Shown: positions 16,776 to 25,197 of the stretch, piece after piece
How the letters are laid out: each line of letters opens with the position of its first letter
How positions within the stretch are numbered: the first letter of the stretch is position 1
Assembly (NCBI GenBank): GCA_028290545.1
Contig: JAQGJP010000103.1
Location: forward strand, 51,240-115,239
DNA: 64,000 nucleotides
Reading direction: 5' to 3'
Source: Rhizobium sp.
GTDB lineage: Bacteria > Pseudomonadota > Alphaproteobacteria > Rhizobiales > Rhizobiaceae
Translations under genes and position numbers: made by a program
Notes under the pieces: model-generated
Database searches by the model: none
What the model was told of the DNA's origin: nothing
What the model saw: only the letters and a program-made list of their open reading frames with translations

Positions 16776-17653
16776 TGGGCTGCCTCACGCTGGTTCCCAT
16801 CTGTGATGGACTGCTTCCAGACCCGGTAACGATCGACGGAGAAGGTCTGGTAATCGACATTCGGGTGTTCGTAGGTGCCCTCCTCGACCTTCGCCGCAAT
16901 CCAATCGTGCTCGTCGTGGTCGATGGCCACGAACCGCACACGATCGCCGGGCTTGAACAGCGCGAGGCTGTCACGGAATGCCTTCAGTCGTTGGGCGCGG
17001 TCGAAAATCGGCATTGGCGAGTGGCCGAGCAGCTGATAGCCGCCGGGAGTCCGGTCGGGATAAATGCAGGTGAGCGAGCCGCCGAGCCCGATTGCGCCTT
17101 TCGGCGTCCAGGTCCTGGGAGGATTGTATTTTGGCGCGATCAGCCGGGCACGGTCGTCGAGCGGCATCAGCGAGCAGAGGCCCGGCCAGAAACCGAGTGC
17201 GGCGACCCAGTACTCGGTACCCGAATGCATCCGCTGCAAGGCCGCTCGGCCAGCCAAGCCGTTCATTTCGCAGACCAGATCCGGATCGAACACCTTTGCC
17301 GACACCTTGGCGCGGTAGTCTTCGATGCAGGCTTCTGTCAAATGGTCGAAATAGAGGATCGGCACATAAAAAAGCCGGCTCGGCAACTCACCGCCATCCG
17401 TGCCGCCGCTGCCGCTGTGCAGGCGATCGATCTCTTTGACCAGATCGCCATAGGAGATTTCATCCGGATCGTAAGATACTTGCAGCGAAGCCAATTCCGG
17501 AATGAGTTCGATGACGCCGCTGATATTGGCTGAGCGAATCGCGGCCGTGAGGCTATGAACAAGAAAGTTGAGTGTGAAATCCATGCCGTCGCCGAGTTCA
17601 ACCTCGATCGCACGGTCACCGCCAGGATAAAAACGGGGAGATGCATAAATCAT
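16772..17653 (-). CDS. pxpB: 5-oxoprolinase subunit B-like (AHS1 domain)
   Basis: The 293-residue product is a PxpB/KipI (AHS1) family member: an N-terminal strand DRAIEVELGD, the SGVIELIPELASLQVSYDP segment, the GFWPGLCSLMPLDDRARLIAPKYNPPRTWTPKGAIGLGG core and GGYQLLGHSPMPIFD. It forms the carboxyltransferase-like module with PxpC. It is somewhat longer than typical PxpB proteins (about 220 residues), with extra C-terminal sequence. It is the first gene of a minus-strand operon (pxpB-pxpC-kinase-aminotransferase) whose promoter region is shared with the divergent GntR regulator and contains a TATATCAT site. Its partner pxpA lies 6.6 kb away at the head of a second operon. Confidence 0.86.
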   Translation of the reverse strand: MIYASPRFYPGGDRAIEVELGDGMDFTLNFLVHSLTAAIRSANISGVIELIPELASLQVSYDPDEISYGDLVKEIDRLHSGSGGTDGGELPSRLFYVPILYFDHLTEACIEDYRAKVSAKVFDPDLVCEMNGLAGRAALQRMHSGTEYWVAALGFWPGLCSLMPLDDRARLIAPKYNPPRTWTPKGAIGLGGSLTCIYPDRTPGGYQLLGHSPMPIFDRAQRLKAFRDSLALFKPGDRVRFVAIDHDEHDWIAAKVEEGTYEHPNVDYQTFSVDRYRVWKQSITDGNQREAAQ

Positions 17654-17728
17654 CCGGCTCTCCTCCCAATGTTTGATGACCGACCACGCATCAAGCTCTT
17701 TGCAGCGAAACGGAGTTGAGATACAACA

Positions 17729-17752
17729 TATATCATATAGAACGTCAAGTCC
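17729..17752. promoter_or_regulatory. Candidate GntR operator between pxpB and the regulator
   Basis: The palindrome TATATCATATA (17729-17739) is followed by GTCAAGTCC (17744-17752). The same TATATCAT half-site and an ATCAAGTCC tail recur upstream of pxpA (25007-25035). Both copies lie 50-100 bases before operon starts, and this one is also upstream of the GntR gene, fitting an autoregulated FCD-type operator. Confidence 0.55.
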
Positions 17753-17828
17753 TCAGATGGCAACGTTTGCAGGCACTTGGAAAAGAAACCGTTTCAGCTA
17801 TAATCAGAAAATCGGCAGGGACACCCAG

Positions 17829-18500
17829 ATGAGCAAAATAGAATACAAGACGCTGAATGACCGGGCGTATGACGAAATCAAGAAGGGGCTCATCTCAGGA
17901 AAATTCTCTCCCGGACAGCCATTGGTGATCAGGACGCTGGCGGAAACCTACGGCATCTCGGCGACGCCGGTTCGTGAGGCGCTTCAACGTCTGGTCGCAG
18001 AACGGCTGCTCGAAATGCTTCCCAACCGATCGATTGCGGTTCCCGGCCTCTCGGCGGAGAAGTTTATCGAACTGGTGCGCATCCGCACCGCGCTCGAGGG
18101 CCTTGCTGCCGAACTCGCGACACCCAATTTCAAGATTTCCCATGTTCAGAAGCTTTCCTCTCTGCTCAAGGATATCGAAGAGACGATTGTCAAGCGTGAC
18201 ACCAAGGCCTATGTCTCGCTGAACCAAAAATTCCACTTCGCGATCTATGAGCGTGCTGAAGCCCCGCATCTCCTCAGACTGATCCAGGATCTCTGGGGCC
18301 AGGTCGGCCCGTTCTTCAACGGACTGTTCGATGACGAGGATTACATCCTGCATGCCAACGACCAGCATGTGAAGGTCGTCAACTCCCTGTCGTCCGGCGA
18401 TCGTCTCGCCGTTCGCGAATATATCGTCCGCGACATTACCCTCGCGGCGGATTCGCTGCTTCCCCGCCTCTCGAGTACGATTTCTCGCAAGGCGTCCTGA
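17829..18500 (+). CDS. GntR-family regulator with FCD effector domain
   Basis: The 223-residue protein has an N-terminal winged helix (DRAYDEIKKGLISGKFSPGQPL... SATPVREALQRLVAERLLEMLPNRS) characteristic of the FadR/GntR group, then an all-helical FCD domain with candidate metal-binding histidines (NQKFHFAIYE; DQHVKVVNSL). ATG 17829 is used; an upstream continuation of the frame would run through the operator region. It is transcribed divergently from pxpB and converges on the permease gene ending at 18506. The matching palindromes upstream of both flanking operons suggest it is the local repressor, relieved by a catabolite of the pathway. Confidence 0.87.
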   Translation: MSKIEYKTLNDRAYDEIKKGLISGKFSPGQPLVIRTLAETYGISATPVREALQRLVAERLLEMLPNRSIAVPGLSAEKFIELVRIRTALEGLAAELATPNFKISHVQKLSSLLKDIEETIVKRDTKAYVSLNQKFHFAIYERAEAPHLLRLIQDLWGQVGPFFNGLFDDEDYILHANDQHVKVVNSLSSGDRLAVREYIVRDITLAADSLLPRLSSTISRKAS

Positions 18501-18505
18501 GCTTT

Positions 18506-19354
18506 TCATGACTTGTCCAACCTGACGAAGAGCAGCCAGAAAACACCGGCCAGCAGCGGCAGCGTGACCAGCAGCACGATGGTCGCAAGCGCGAAGATGA
18601 TCGGCACCTGTGACTGCTGGGACGCCGCCATGATCCAGTTCCAAACGGGCATGGTCTCCGCGGTCCCGCGCAAGAAGATCGTCCGCAGCACTTCGTTGAA
18701 CGACAGCAGGAAGCCGAACAAGCCTGCGCTCACGATCGCTGGCATCAGCAACGGAAATTCGATGTCCCAGAAGATCCGCCAGGCAGACGCGCCGAGATCA
18801 CGGCCCGCTTCGACCAGACGGTGATCAAAGCGCGTGGTCAACACCAGGATGATCAACAGCGCAAAGGGAAATGCCCAGACGAAATGCCCGAGAAAGATCG
18901 ACCAGAAGCCGAGCTTGATGCCGAGGATCGAGCGGGTGAAGATGAACAGTGCCGCACCCATCGACATGCCCGGCACGAAGAGCGGCAGGACGAACAGCAG
19001 CAGAAGCGATCCTGGCCGCCGCGATTGCGGAATGGCCCGTCCGACCAGCGTTGCGACCACCGCGCAGACAAGCCCGACGATCAGCGCGATCAGAAGGCTG
19101 GCACCGAACGGTTCGAGCCACCGCGTGTCGGAGAAAAGATCCCTGTAGTGTTCCGTCGAAAGGGGCAGCGGAATGCCGGATAGCGGATTGCTGCTGACGG
19201 ACATCAGCGCCAGCCAACCGAGCGGAAAATAGATCGTTGCGATCATCAACAACCCGCCCCATTTCGCAATTATTTTCCAGCCCCGCCAATAGCTCCAATG
19301 GTCTGGCTCCTGCGGGGGGCTGGCGAAAACGGTCGCGGCTTCCAGTGTGGACAT
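18506..19354 (-). CDS. ABC importer permease, PotC-like
   Basis: The 282-residue membrane protein has about six helices and the permease EAA loop (EAGRDLGASAWRIFWDIEFPLLMPA, about residues 183-207) in the form seen in spermidine/putrescine-type importers (PotC/YdcV). It is the last gene of the minus-strand operon pxpA-GroEL-like-potA-potD-potB-potC; the preceding permease stop lies 3 bases before its start. Its own stop is 5 bases from the stop of the convergent GntR gene. Substrate is inferred as a cationic amine or amino-acid derivative. Confidence 0.86.
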   Translation of the reverse strand: MSTLEAATVFASPPQEPDHWSYWRGWKIIAKWGGLLMIATIYFPLGWLALMSVSSNPLSGIPLPLSTEHYRDLFSDTRWLEPFGASLLIALIVGLVCAVVATLVGRAIPQSRRPGSLLLLFVLPLFVPGMSMGAALFIFTRSILGIKLGFWSIFLGHFVWAFPFALLIILVLTTRFDHRLVEAGRDLGASAWRIFWDIEFPLLMPAIVSAGLFGFLLSFNEVLRTIFLRGTAETMPVWNWIMAASQQSQVPIIFALATIVLLVTLPLLAGVFWLLFVRLDKS

Positions 19355-19357
19355 CCG

Positions 19358-20284
19358 TTACCCCTTCAGGACGCGGAACGCGGAGGACAGGTCGCCGAAG
19401 CGGCGGACGGCAAGCAGCATCGCGGCAAGCAGGACTGCAAGCAGCAGGATTATGAATGTCGAGAGCGCGGCAACAACCGGATATTTGAGCGCGGTATAGG
19501 CGCTTTCGACCGAGTTGCTCAGCAGATTGACGAAACCGCCGCCCAGCATGCTCGGCTCTACCCAGGCCGCAAGCGCCGGCCCAAGCGTGAATACGACGCC
19601 CGCGAGCACGCCCGGCAGGGAAAGCGGAATGATAATCCCTGACATTGTTTGCCACGGCGAGGCGCCAAGGTCGTTGCTGGCTTCGATCAGAGAATCGTCG
19701 ATGACGTTGATCGCCATGTAGACGGGCAATACCATGGTCGGGAAAAGCGATATCAGCATGCCGAAATGCACTGACCATTCGCTATAGAGCATCCATTCCA
19801 TCGGCGCGCTGATGACGCCGATATCCATGAGCGCGCTGTTGACCAGCCCGCTTTGCCCGAGGATTGCCCTCCAGATGATGGTGCGCGACGACATGTCGAG
19901 GAAGAAGGGAATAGTCAGCAGAGCGAGCATCACCGCCTTCGTCGCCTTGGTTGTGCCGCCCTTGGCGAGCCACAAAGCGAAGGGATAGCCGATCAGAAGC
20001 TCGAGCGCCGTCACCGTCAGGGCGATGCGCAAGGTCCTGAGCGTAACCTCGAAACGTCCGGATTCGAACAACGATATCCAGGTGTTGAACGTTGGCTGAT
20101 AAACGGTGACGAAACTGCGTGTCTCGAAAAAGCTGAAGACGAAGAGCACTGCGAGCGGCAGTAACACGAGGCAGAACCAGACCAGCAGGACTGCGGGAAT
20201 GAGGCAATCGCCCAAGGCCGGCCGCCGCCTCAAAATCCTGCTGGCGGGTTCCTGATTATCCGCTTGGCCGTCAATCACAGTCAC
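19358..20284 (-). CDS. ABC importer permease, PotB-like
   Basis: The 308-residue protein has an N-terminal polar leader, then a first helix (CLIPAVLLVWFCLVLLPLAVLFVF) and five more membrane segments. The EAA loop EASNDLGASPWQTMSGIIIPLSLPG lies near residues 201-225. It pairs with the PotC-like permease next door to form a heterodimeric channel of the polyamine/opine/2-aminoethylphosphonate class. The 73-base gap from the binding-protein stop contains a GC-rich stretch but no convincing terminator, so it is expected to be in the same transcript. Confidence 0.86.
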   Translation of the reverse strand: MTVIDGQADNQEPASRILRRRPALGDCLIPAVLLVWFCLVLLPLAVLFVFSFFETRSFVTVYQPTFNTWISLFESGRFEVTLRTLRIALTVTALELLIGYPFALWLAKGGTTKATKAVMLALLTIPFFLDMSSRTIIWRAILGQSGLVNSALMDIGVISAPMEWMLYSEWSVHFGMLISLFPTMVLPVYMAINVIDDSLIEASNDLGASPWQTMSGIIIPLSLPGVLAGVVFTLGPALAAWVEPSMLGGGFVNLLSNSVESAYTALKYPVVAALSTFIILLLAVLLAAMLLAVRRFGDLSSAFRVLKG

Positions 20285-20357
20285 AAGGTCACCCTTCCAA
20301 TGGACTTGTCAGAGCCGTTCTGCCTTTCAGGGCGGAACGGCGTCTTTTCAATCAGCA

Positions 20358-21563
20358 TCATGCGTTGAGGAAACGCTGCCATTCTTCTTCCATCGCGTCG
20401 GAATTGTTTGGCGTGGTCGTGCTGACATAGGGCTTGGCGAATTTACGGGCCACTTTCGCCTCTGTCGCCTTCAGCGCTGCGATGTCGTCGGCACTCCAGC
20501 CCTTTTCGGTGGCATAGGCGACACCGAGATCCATGTTCGGGCCGGCATAGCCGCGATCACGGGCCTGCAGCGCGCGATACTCGCCGCCAAGGAAGTAATT
20601 CAGCACCTTGTAGATGGCGCCGAGATTGTCGCGGTCCTTTGCCTGCGCAGCGATATAGGCGCCATGGCCCCATTTGAAATAGCCTTCCTTGGTATAGGCA
20701 TATTTCGTCGTGTTCGGGCCGAGCTTCAGGTTCGCCTCACGGACCGCCGGCTCCCAGCAATTTATGACATCAATTTCCTTGTTGGTGAGCAGCTGGACTT
20801 GCTCCTCGAAGGCGGAATGCAGCGTGCGGAACTGGCCTGCCTTCTTTCGCTCGATCAGGAAGTCCACGACGATCTTGGCTTCGTCTTTCGTCAGGTCGGC
20901 GGTATCGCCGAATTTCTTGCCGCTCTTGGCCTGCACATAAAGCGCTGCGGGGCCGAGCGAATAAGTCCAGGTCTGATCATAGGCGACACGGCCGCGCGTG
21001 CGGTCGTCCTCGAACATCACCGACCAGGAGATTTCCTCGTCGCTATCCGGCTTGATGCCCAGCTTTTCAGGAAAGTAGCCGAAGCTGTCGGCATTGCCGA
21101 TGACCGGAACGCCCCACTGCTTGCCCTCGCGGTCCTGCACCACGGCCGAACGCTTCCAGTCGTCCGACGTGCGCTCCCAGAGCGTCAGTTCCGGGTTCTT
21201 TTCGTCGATCGGCAGATAGACGCCCTGCGGTCCGAGGATGTCTTCGGTGCCGGATTCGAAGATGAAGATATCGACGTCATCGCCGAGCTGGGATGCCACG
21301 ACATCCCGGAGGAAGACGCCGACGGCGTTGTTCGATCCGGTGAATTCCATGTCGACGCCGATGGACTTGGTCATGATCGACCAATCCTTCAACTGGGCGG
21401 TCGTGACGCCGTAGCCGCGTACCTTCGGATTGGCGGCTTGGGCGGGCGAAAGCGCGCCCATGGCAGGCGCAAGCGCGGCGGCCCCGGCCATGGCGGTCGC
21501 CGCCTTCAACATGCTGCGCCGGGTCAATTCCAATTGCGAGGTGGTGGAAAACTTGTCTTTCAT
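20358..21563 (-). CDS. ABC importer solute-binding protein, PotD-like, Tat-exported
   Basis: The 401-residue protein starts at ATG 21563, preceded by AGGGAA, and carries a twin-arginine signal (TRRSMLKAATAMAGAAALAP, residues about 15-34) with an SPAQA cleavage region. The mature domain is an extracellular solute-binding fold of the PotD/spermidine-putrescine group, judged by the layout and by the PotA/B/C-type partners flanking it. The ATPase gene ends 32 bases upstream. The ligand cannot be assigned: polyamine-like binding proteins also bind opines, phosphonates and amino-acid derivatives. Confidence 0.85.
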   Translation of the reverse strand: MKDKFSTTSQLELTRRSMLKAATAMAGAAALAPAMGALSPAQAANPKVRGYGVTTAQLKDWSIMTKSIGVDMEFTGSNNAVGVFLRDVVASQLGDDVDIFIFESGTEDILGPQGVYLPIDEKNPELTLWERTSDDWKRSAVVQDREGKQWGVPVIGNADSFGYFPEKLGIKPDSDEEISWSVMFEDDRTRGRVAYDQTWTYSLGPAALYVQAKSGKKFGDTADLTKDEAKIVVDFLIERKKAGQFRTLHSAFEEQVQLLTNKEIDVINCWEPAVREANLKLGPNTTKYAYTKEGYFKWGHGAYIAAQAKDRDNLGAIYKVLNYFLGGEYRALQARDRGYAGPNMDLGVAYATEKGWSADDIAALKATEAKVARKFAKPYVSTTTPNNSDAMEEEWQRFLNA

Positions 21564-21595
21564 CGTTCTGTTCCCTTTGTTGTTGCACGTTCCCC

Positions 21596-22693
21596 TTAGG
21601 CGGAAAGGATGACGCAATCCTCCGGCCGCCACGCGACCCCTCGCACCGTTTCGATGGAGGTGACACGATTCCAGTTGCGCAGTCGGATCGGCCCCAGCGG
21701 CGTTTCGACTGCCTGATCGGTGTATTTTCCTCGATAAACTTGCCGCTGAAGTGTCCCGGGAAGCGTATTGAGCGCTGTGCTCTCCTCGGGCGAATGCTCC
21801 ATAACGGTCAGTCGCTCTGCTCTGACAGCTATGCAGACTTTGCTGCCCACCTGCGACGCGCTTTCGGCGAGAATGCCGCGCGCAGTCAGCCCGCCACGCA
21901 ATTCGATGACGGCCATGGTATTGTCCCTGGCCAGAAGCTTGCCTTCGAATATGTTCTCGTAGCCCATGAATTCCGCAGCAAAGCGGTTTGCCGGCCGATC
22001 GAACAGATCCAGCGGACGGCCGCTCTGTTCGATACGCCCATGCCGCATCAGCACGACGCGGTCGCTCATGGTCAGCGCTTCTTCCTGACTGTGCGTAATG
22101 TAGACGAAGGTCATGCCGAGCGTCCGCTGGATTTCCACGAGTTCGATCTGCATCTCGAGCCGCAGCTTTTCGTCGAGCGCGCCGAGCGGCTCATCGAGCA
22201 GCAGGATGGCGGGTCGGGTGACGACAGCCCGCGCCAGCGCGACGCGCTGGCGTTCACCGCCCGACAATTGAGCAATGCGCCGATCGGATTTGCCATCGAG
22301 CTGCACCATCGCCAGCGCCTTGGTCGCTTCGCGGCGGGCGTCCTCGCGGGCGATGCCGCGGATTTTCAGCCCATAGGCAACATTTTCCGAAACCGACATA
22401 TGAGGGAAAAGCGCGTAGTTCTGGAAAACCGTCGTGCAGCTGCGTTTGGCGGGCGGCTTGCCCGCGACATCTTCGCCGCCAATCTTCAACGCGCCGATGG
22501 AGGTCGGCGTCTCCAGGCCCGAGATCACGCGCAGCATGGTCGTCTTGCCCGAGCCACTCGACCCGAGAATGGTGAGGAACTCACCCTTGCCGGCGGTGAG
22601 CGACACATGGTCGAGCGCCGTGACATTGCCGTACCGGTGGACGACATCTGTAACCTGCAACATGGCTGGTTCAGCGTTGGCGATCATCGGCAT
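21596..22693 (-). CDS. ABC importer ATPase, PotA-like
   Basis: The 365-residue ATPase has Walker A (GSSGSGKTT, about residue 45), Q-loop in TVFQNYALFPHMSV, signature LSGGERQRVALARA, Walker B (AILLLDEPLGALDEKLR) and switch histidine (YITHSQEEAL). The C-terminal TOBE domain is present. It follows the GroEL-like gene by 42 bases and precedes the binding protein. It would drive the PotB/PotC-like permeases encoded downstream. Confidence 0.9.
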   Translation of the reverse strand: MPMIANAEPAMLQVTDVVHRYGNVTALDHVSLTAGKGEFLTILGSSGSGKTTMLRVISGLETPTSIGALKIGGEDVAGKPPAKRSCTTVFQNYALFPHMSVSENVAYGLKIRGIAREDARREATKALAMVQLDGKSDRRIAQLSGGERQRVALARAVVTRPAILLLDEPLGALDEKLRLEMQIELVEIQRTLGMTFVYITHSQEEALTMSDRVVLMRHGRIEQSGRPLDLFDRPANRFAAEFMGYENIFEGKLLARDNTMAVIELRGGLTARGILAESASQVGSKVCIAVRAERLTVMEHSPEESTALNTLPGTLQRQVYRGKYTDQAVETPLGPIRLRNWNRVTSIETVRGVAWRPEDCVILSA

Positions 22694-22735
22694 TCTTTTC
22701 CACTCCTCGGCGCACGGTTTCTCCGCAGTTACTCA

Positions 22736-24232
22736 TCACCGCACGACTGCGGCATCGACCCGCAGCAGCAGACCGGCGATCGAAAATGCTTGGTCGACCA
22801 GGATCTGGGTCAGCCTCAACGGATCGCGAACGAGCCGTCCCGGCAGGTCACGGCGCTCGCGCAGGTCAACCGACATGGGGTCCCGCCCGGCATTGCGGTA
22901 GAGTTGCCGCTCGATAGCTCTCAGGCCCTCCGCGGCAACCCTGCCGGCGGCAATTTCGGTATCGTTCCCGCCTCTGGCCGCGATCTCTTCGGCGACGTGC
23001 CGCAGCGCGTTGCCGCCGCCGCAGATTGCGCCGAACTGTGATGCCGATCTCAGGCAGGCAAGCGCGTTCCTGCCGGTCGCGACGAGCATATCGGTTTCAT
23101 AGTCTGTGCTGCCACCGACGCGAATTTCCGCCCAGCGCCCAAGCAGCCGGGCGCGACGCCGCTCGGCATGTTCCCGATCCAGGGAAAGGTACTGGTATTT
23201 GCGGATATCGCCTTCGATCGCTCTGGCGCGGGCCACAACATCAGCCGGACTTCCCGACAGGCCGCGCAGTTCGGCACGCCCGCCGGCAAGGCGAAGCGAG
23301 GCGGCACGTCCCAGCATGTGCGGCTTGAGGGCCGAAAGCGGCAGACCGCTGCGCTCAGCGACGAGCGCAGCCCCCGTGGCCAGTGCCAAATCCTCGATAA
23401 TCTGGGCGGCGCGCGGCCCCGCATCGGCCGGCTTCATCACTGCAACCGAGAGAATGCCTGCCTTGCGGTTGCGCTCGAGGGCGACCAATGCCGGTCCGGT
23501 GACATCGCGGGCGACGATGAGCAGTGATTTCCCCTTCGCCGCAAAGCCATCGATGACCGGCGCCAAGGCTCCGAAATCCGAAATGATATCATCGGCTGCA
23601 ATTACATGGACGCTTTCCAGCGACAGCACTTGCCCCGCTGGAACCACTGAGCCGATGACGGCGCCCTCAAACAGGAAACCGGAGGCAATCTCGGTGGAAA
23701 TACCGCTATTCGGAGATGATGCGATCTCAATTACACCGGACGAACCTACTTGCTCGAATGCTGATGTCAGCGCCTCGGCATAGTCCCGATCGACACCCGC
23801 GCCGATCGCCAGATCTTCGAGGCTGCCGACATCGCATTGATGCGATGCGATCATTCGCGCAACATCTTCCCTGACCGGAGCAAGCGCTTCGGCAAGTTTC
23901 GTTGCGGAAATGCCCGACGAAACATACCCGACGCCTGCCCGGAAGGCTGCCTCGGCCGTCAGCGCGAGGCGGGCGGTTCCATCACCGAGATCGCGATCGG
24001 CGGAAACCAGCGTTTCCGTGAGTATCTTTTGCGCAATTCCCTGCAGACCCTCAGCGCCATGGGTTTCCCTTGCGATCGCCACGCCCGACGACGCCCGGCC
24101 GACCCGGCCGCCGATATCGAACAATGCCACCCGCCCATTCGGTCCGAGGGAGGATCCGATCGCCCGGATCATCGGTGCGAGCGACCCGAGTAAGACTTGG
24201 TGAGTGGCGCTACCGATGACAATCCGGGTCAT
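22736..24232 (-). CDS. Divergent GroEL-family (group I chaperonin) protein
   Basis: The 498-residue protein aligns along most of GroEL: SLGPNGRVALFD (TLGPKGR loop), GDGT at 83-86, the apical strand KGKSLLIVARDVTGPAL, LATGAALVAE, and a late IRVGGSTD...GAICGGG block that matches GroEL without gaps over 36 residues. By that alignment D398 is replaced by N389 and D52 by S49, while D87 is kept as D84. Apical V263 and V264 become E253 and R254, and the GGM tail is missing. It should therefore be poor at ATP hydrolysis and at GroES/substrate binding. There is no groES nearby. It lies 10 bases after pxpA and 42 bases before the transporter ATPase gene. A dedicated assembly or regulatory role for this pathway is inferred. 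Confidence 0.85.
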   Translation of the reverse strand: MTRIVIGSATHQVLLGSLAPMIRAIGSSLGPNGRVALFDIGGRVGRASSGVAIARETHGAEGLQGIAQKILTETLVSADRDLGDGTARLALTAEAAFRAGVGYVSSGISATKLAEALAPVREDVARMIASHQCDVGSLEDLAIGAGVDRDYAEALTSAFEQVGSSGVIEIASSPNSGISTEIASGFLFEGAVIGSVVPAGQVLSLESVHVIAADDIISDFGALAPVIDGFAAKGKSLLIVARDVTGPALVALERNRKAGILSVAVMKPADAGPRAAQIIEDLALATGAALVAERSGLPLSALKPHMLGRAASLRLAGGRAELRGLSGSPADVVARARAIEGDIRKYQYLSLDREHAERRRARLLGRWAEIRVGGSTDYETDMLVATGRNALACLRSASQFGAICGGGNALRHVAEEIAARGGNDTEIAAGRVAAEGLRAIERQLYRNAGRDPMSVDLRERRDLPGRLVRDPLRLTQILVDQAFSIAGLLLRVDAAVVR

Positions 24233-24242
24233 GTTCGTTCGC

Positions 24243-24968
24243 TCAGACCAAATCGGCGAGCGCGCCGTGAACGGCCCTCGCCACGGCCAACGCATTCGGC
24301 GTGTCGCTATGGACGCATATGGTTTCCGCAAGCACGCGCACATCGTGTCCGGTGACCGACTGCGTCAGGCCCTCATCGACCGCCCGCCTGACTTTCGCGG
24401 CGACCTTTTCAGGCTCAACGGCATGATGCTCCTTGGTGATGATCTGCCGGCCTTCATCGTCGTAGTCGAGATCAGCATAGAACTCGCAGGAGAAGCGGAT
24501 GCCGCGCCGGGTAAACACGCGCGACATCGCGCAATCGGAATAGGCAATGACGGGAACGCCGAAGATCGCCGCAGCATCGGCGATACCCTCGGCGATCTCC
24601 TCCTGCTTCTGCGCCATGCCAAACAGGGCGCCATGCGGCTTTATGTGCGAAAGCTGAATACCCTCGGCATCGAGAAACGCCTTGAGTGCGCCTGTCTGGT
24701 AAACGACCAGCGAGGCGACCTCATAACGATTGAGTTTCATCTCACGGCGCCCAAAACCTTCGCGATCCGGCAGCCCCGGATGGGATCCTGCCGCAATGCC
24801 GTGCCGCTTTATGGCGAGCACCGTGTTCCACATCACCACCGGATCGGACGCGTGGAAGCCGCAGGCGACATTCGCGTGCGTCACATAGGGCATGCAGGCC
24901 TCATCATCGCCAAAACGATAGATCCCGAACGCCTCTCCCATATCGCAGTTGATGGTGGTTCTTGCCAT
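24243..24968 (-). CDS. pxpA: 5-oxoprolinase subunit A-like (LamB/YcsF family)
   Basis: The 241-residue protein is a clear PxpA/YcsF member: INCDMGEAFG near the start, then THANVACGFHASDP with candidate metal ligands, GSHPGLPDREGFGRREM, IKPHGALF, and the late CVHSDTPNA. PxpA is the hydrolase/decyclase subunit acting with PxpB-PxpC on 5-oxoproline or related lactams. It heads the minus-strand operon that continues with the GroEL-like gene and a Pot-type importer. Separation of pxpA from pxpBC into two operons that share an operator motif is unusual; these genes are commonly adjacent. Confidence 0.9.
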   Translation of the reverse strand: MARTTINCDMGEAFGIYRFGDDEACMPYVTHANVACGFHASDPVVMWNTVLAIKRHGIAAGSHPGLPDREGFGRREMKLNRYEVASLVVYQTGALKAFLDAEGIQLSHIKPHGALFGMAQKQEEIAEGIADAAAIFGVPVIAYSDCAMSRVFTRRGIRFSCEFYADLDYDDEGRQIITKEHHAVEPEKVAAKVRRAVDEGLTQSVTGHDVRVLAETICVHSDTPNALAVARAVHGALADLV

Positions 24969-25006
24969 TGACTACTCCCCGAGTTTTCAACTCCTCGATA
25001 CTGATC

Positions 25007-25035
25007 TATATCATACATGATATAACATCAAGTCC
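25007..25035. promoter_or_regulatory. Candidate GntR operator upstream of pxpA
   Basis: A perfect 8-bp inverted repeat TATATCAT (25007-25014) / ATGATATA (25017-25024) is separated by AC and followed by ATCAAGTCC (25027-25035). The half-site and tail match the site near the GntR gene (17729-17752). It lies about 40-65 bases upstream of the pxpA start, so binding would cover the promoter. Confidence 0.6.
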
Positions 25036-25084
25036 AAATTGGTCGCGATGATTCGGGGTGGCGTCGAGCGGATTGGCCGGCTTG

Positions 25085-25197
25085 CAACGCCGCCCTGCTC
25101 CATCAGCTGCTGGCGGTAAAGCCTGTCATCTCGCGCAACAAATCGCTGTCGGCGCTCTTTTCAACAGACAACGCAGTTCATCATCGCGTCGGTCATC
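25085..25197 (-). pseudogene. Decayed IS256-type transposase N-terminus
   Basis: Reading down from ATG 25197 gives MTDAMMN, then in a shifted frame VEKSADSDLLREMTGFTA, then in another frame RQQLMEQGG. Together this resembles the start of Rhizobiales IS256-family transposases. Frameshifts and truncation mean it is not functional. The match is from memory and short. Confidence 0.4.

Noticed and set aside
21740..23041. Plus-strand 433-codon frame spanning the PotA-like and GroEL-like genes
   Set aside because: It crosses two real genes on the other strand, shows no motif and has no ribosome site.
22736..24232. Ordinary duplicate groEL
   Set aside because: No groES partner, missing GGM tail, and loss of residues essential for ATP hydrolysis and GroES binding make it unlike the multiple functional groEL copies common in rhizobia.
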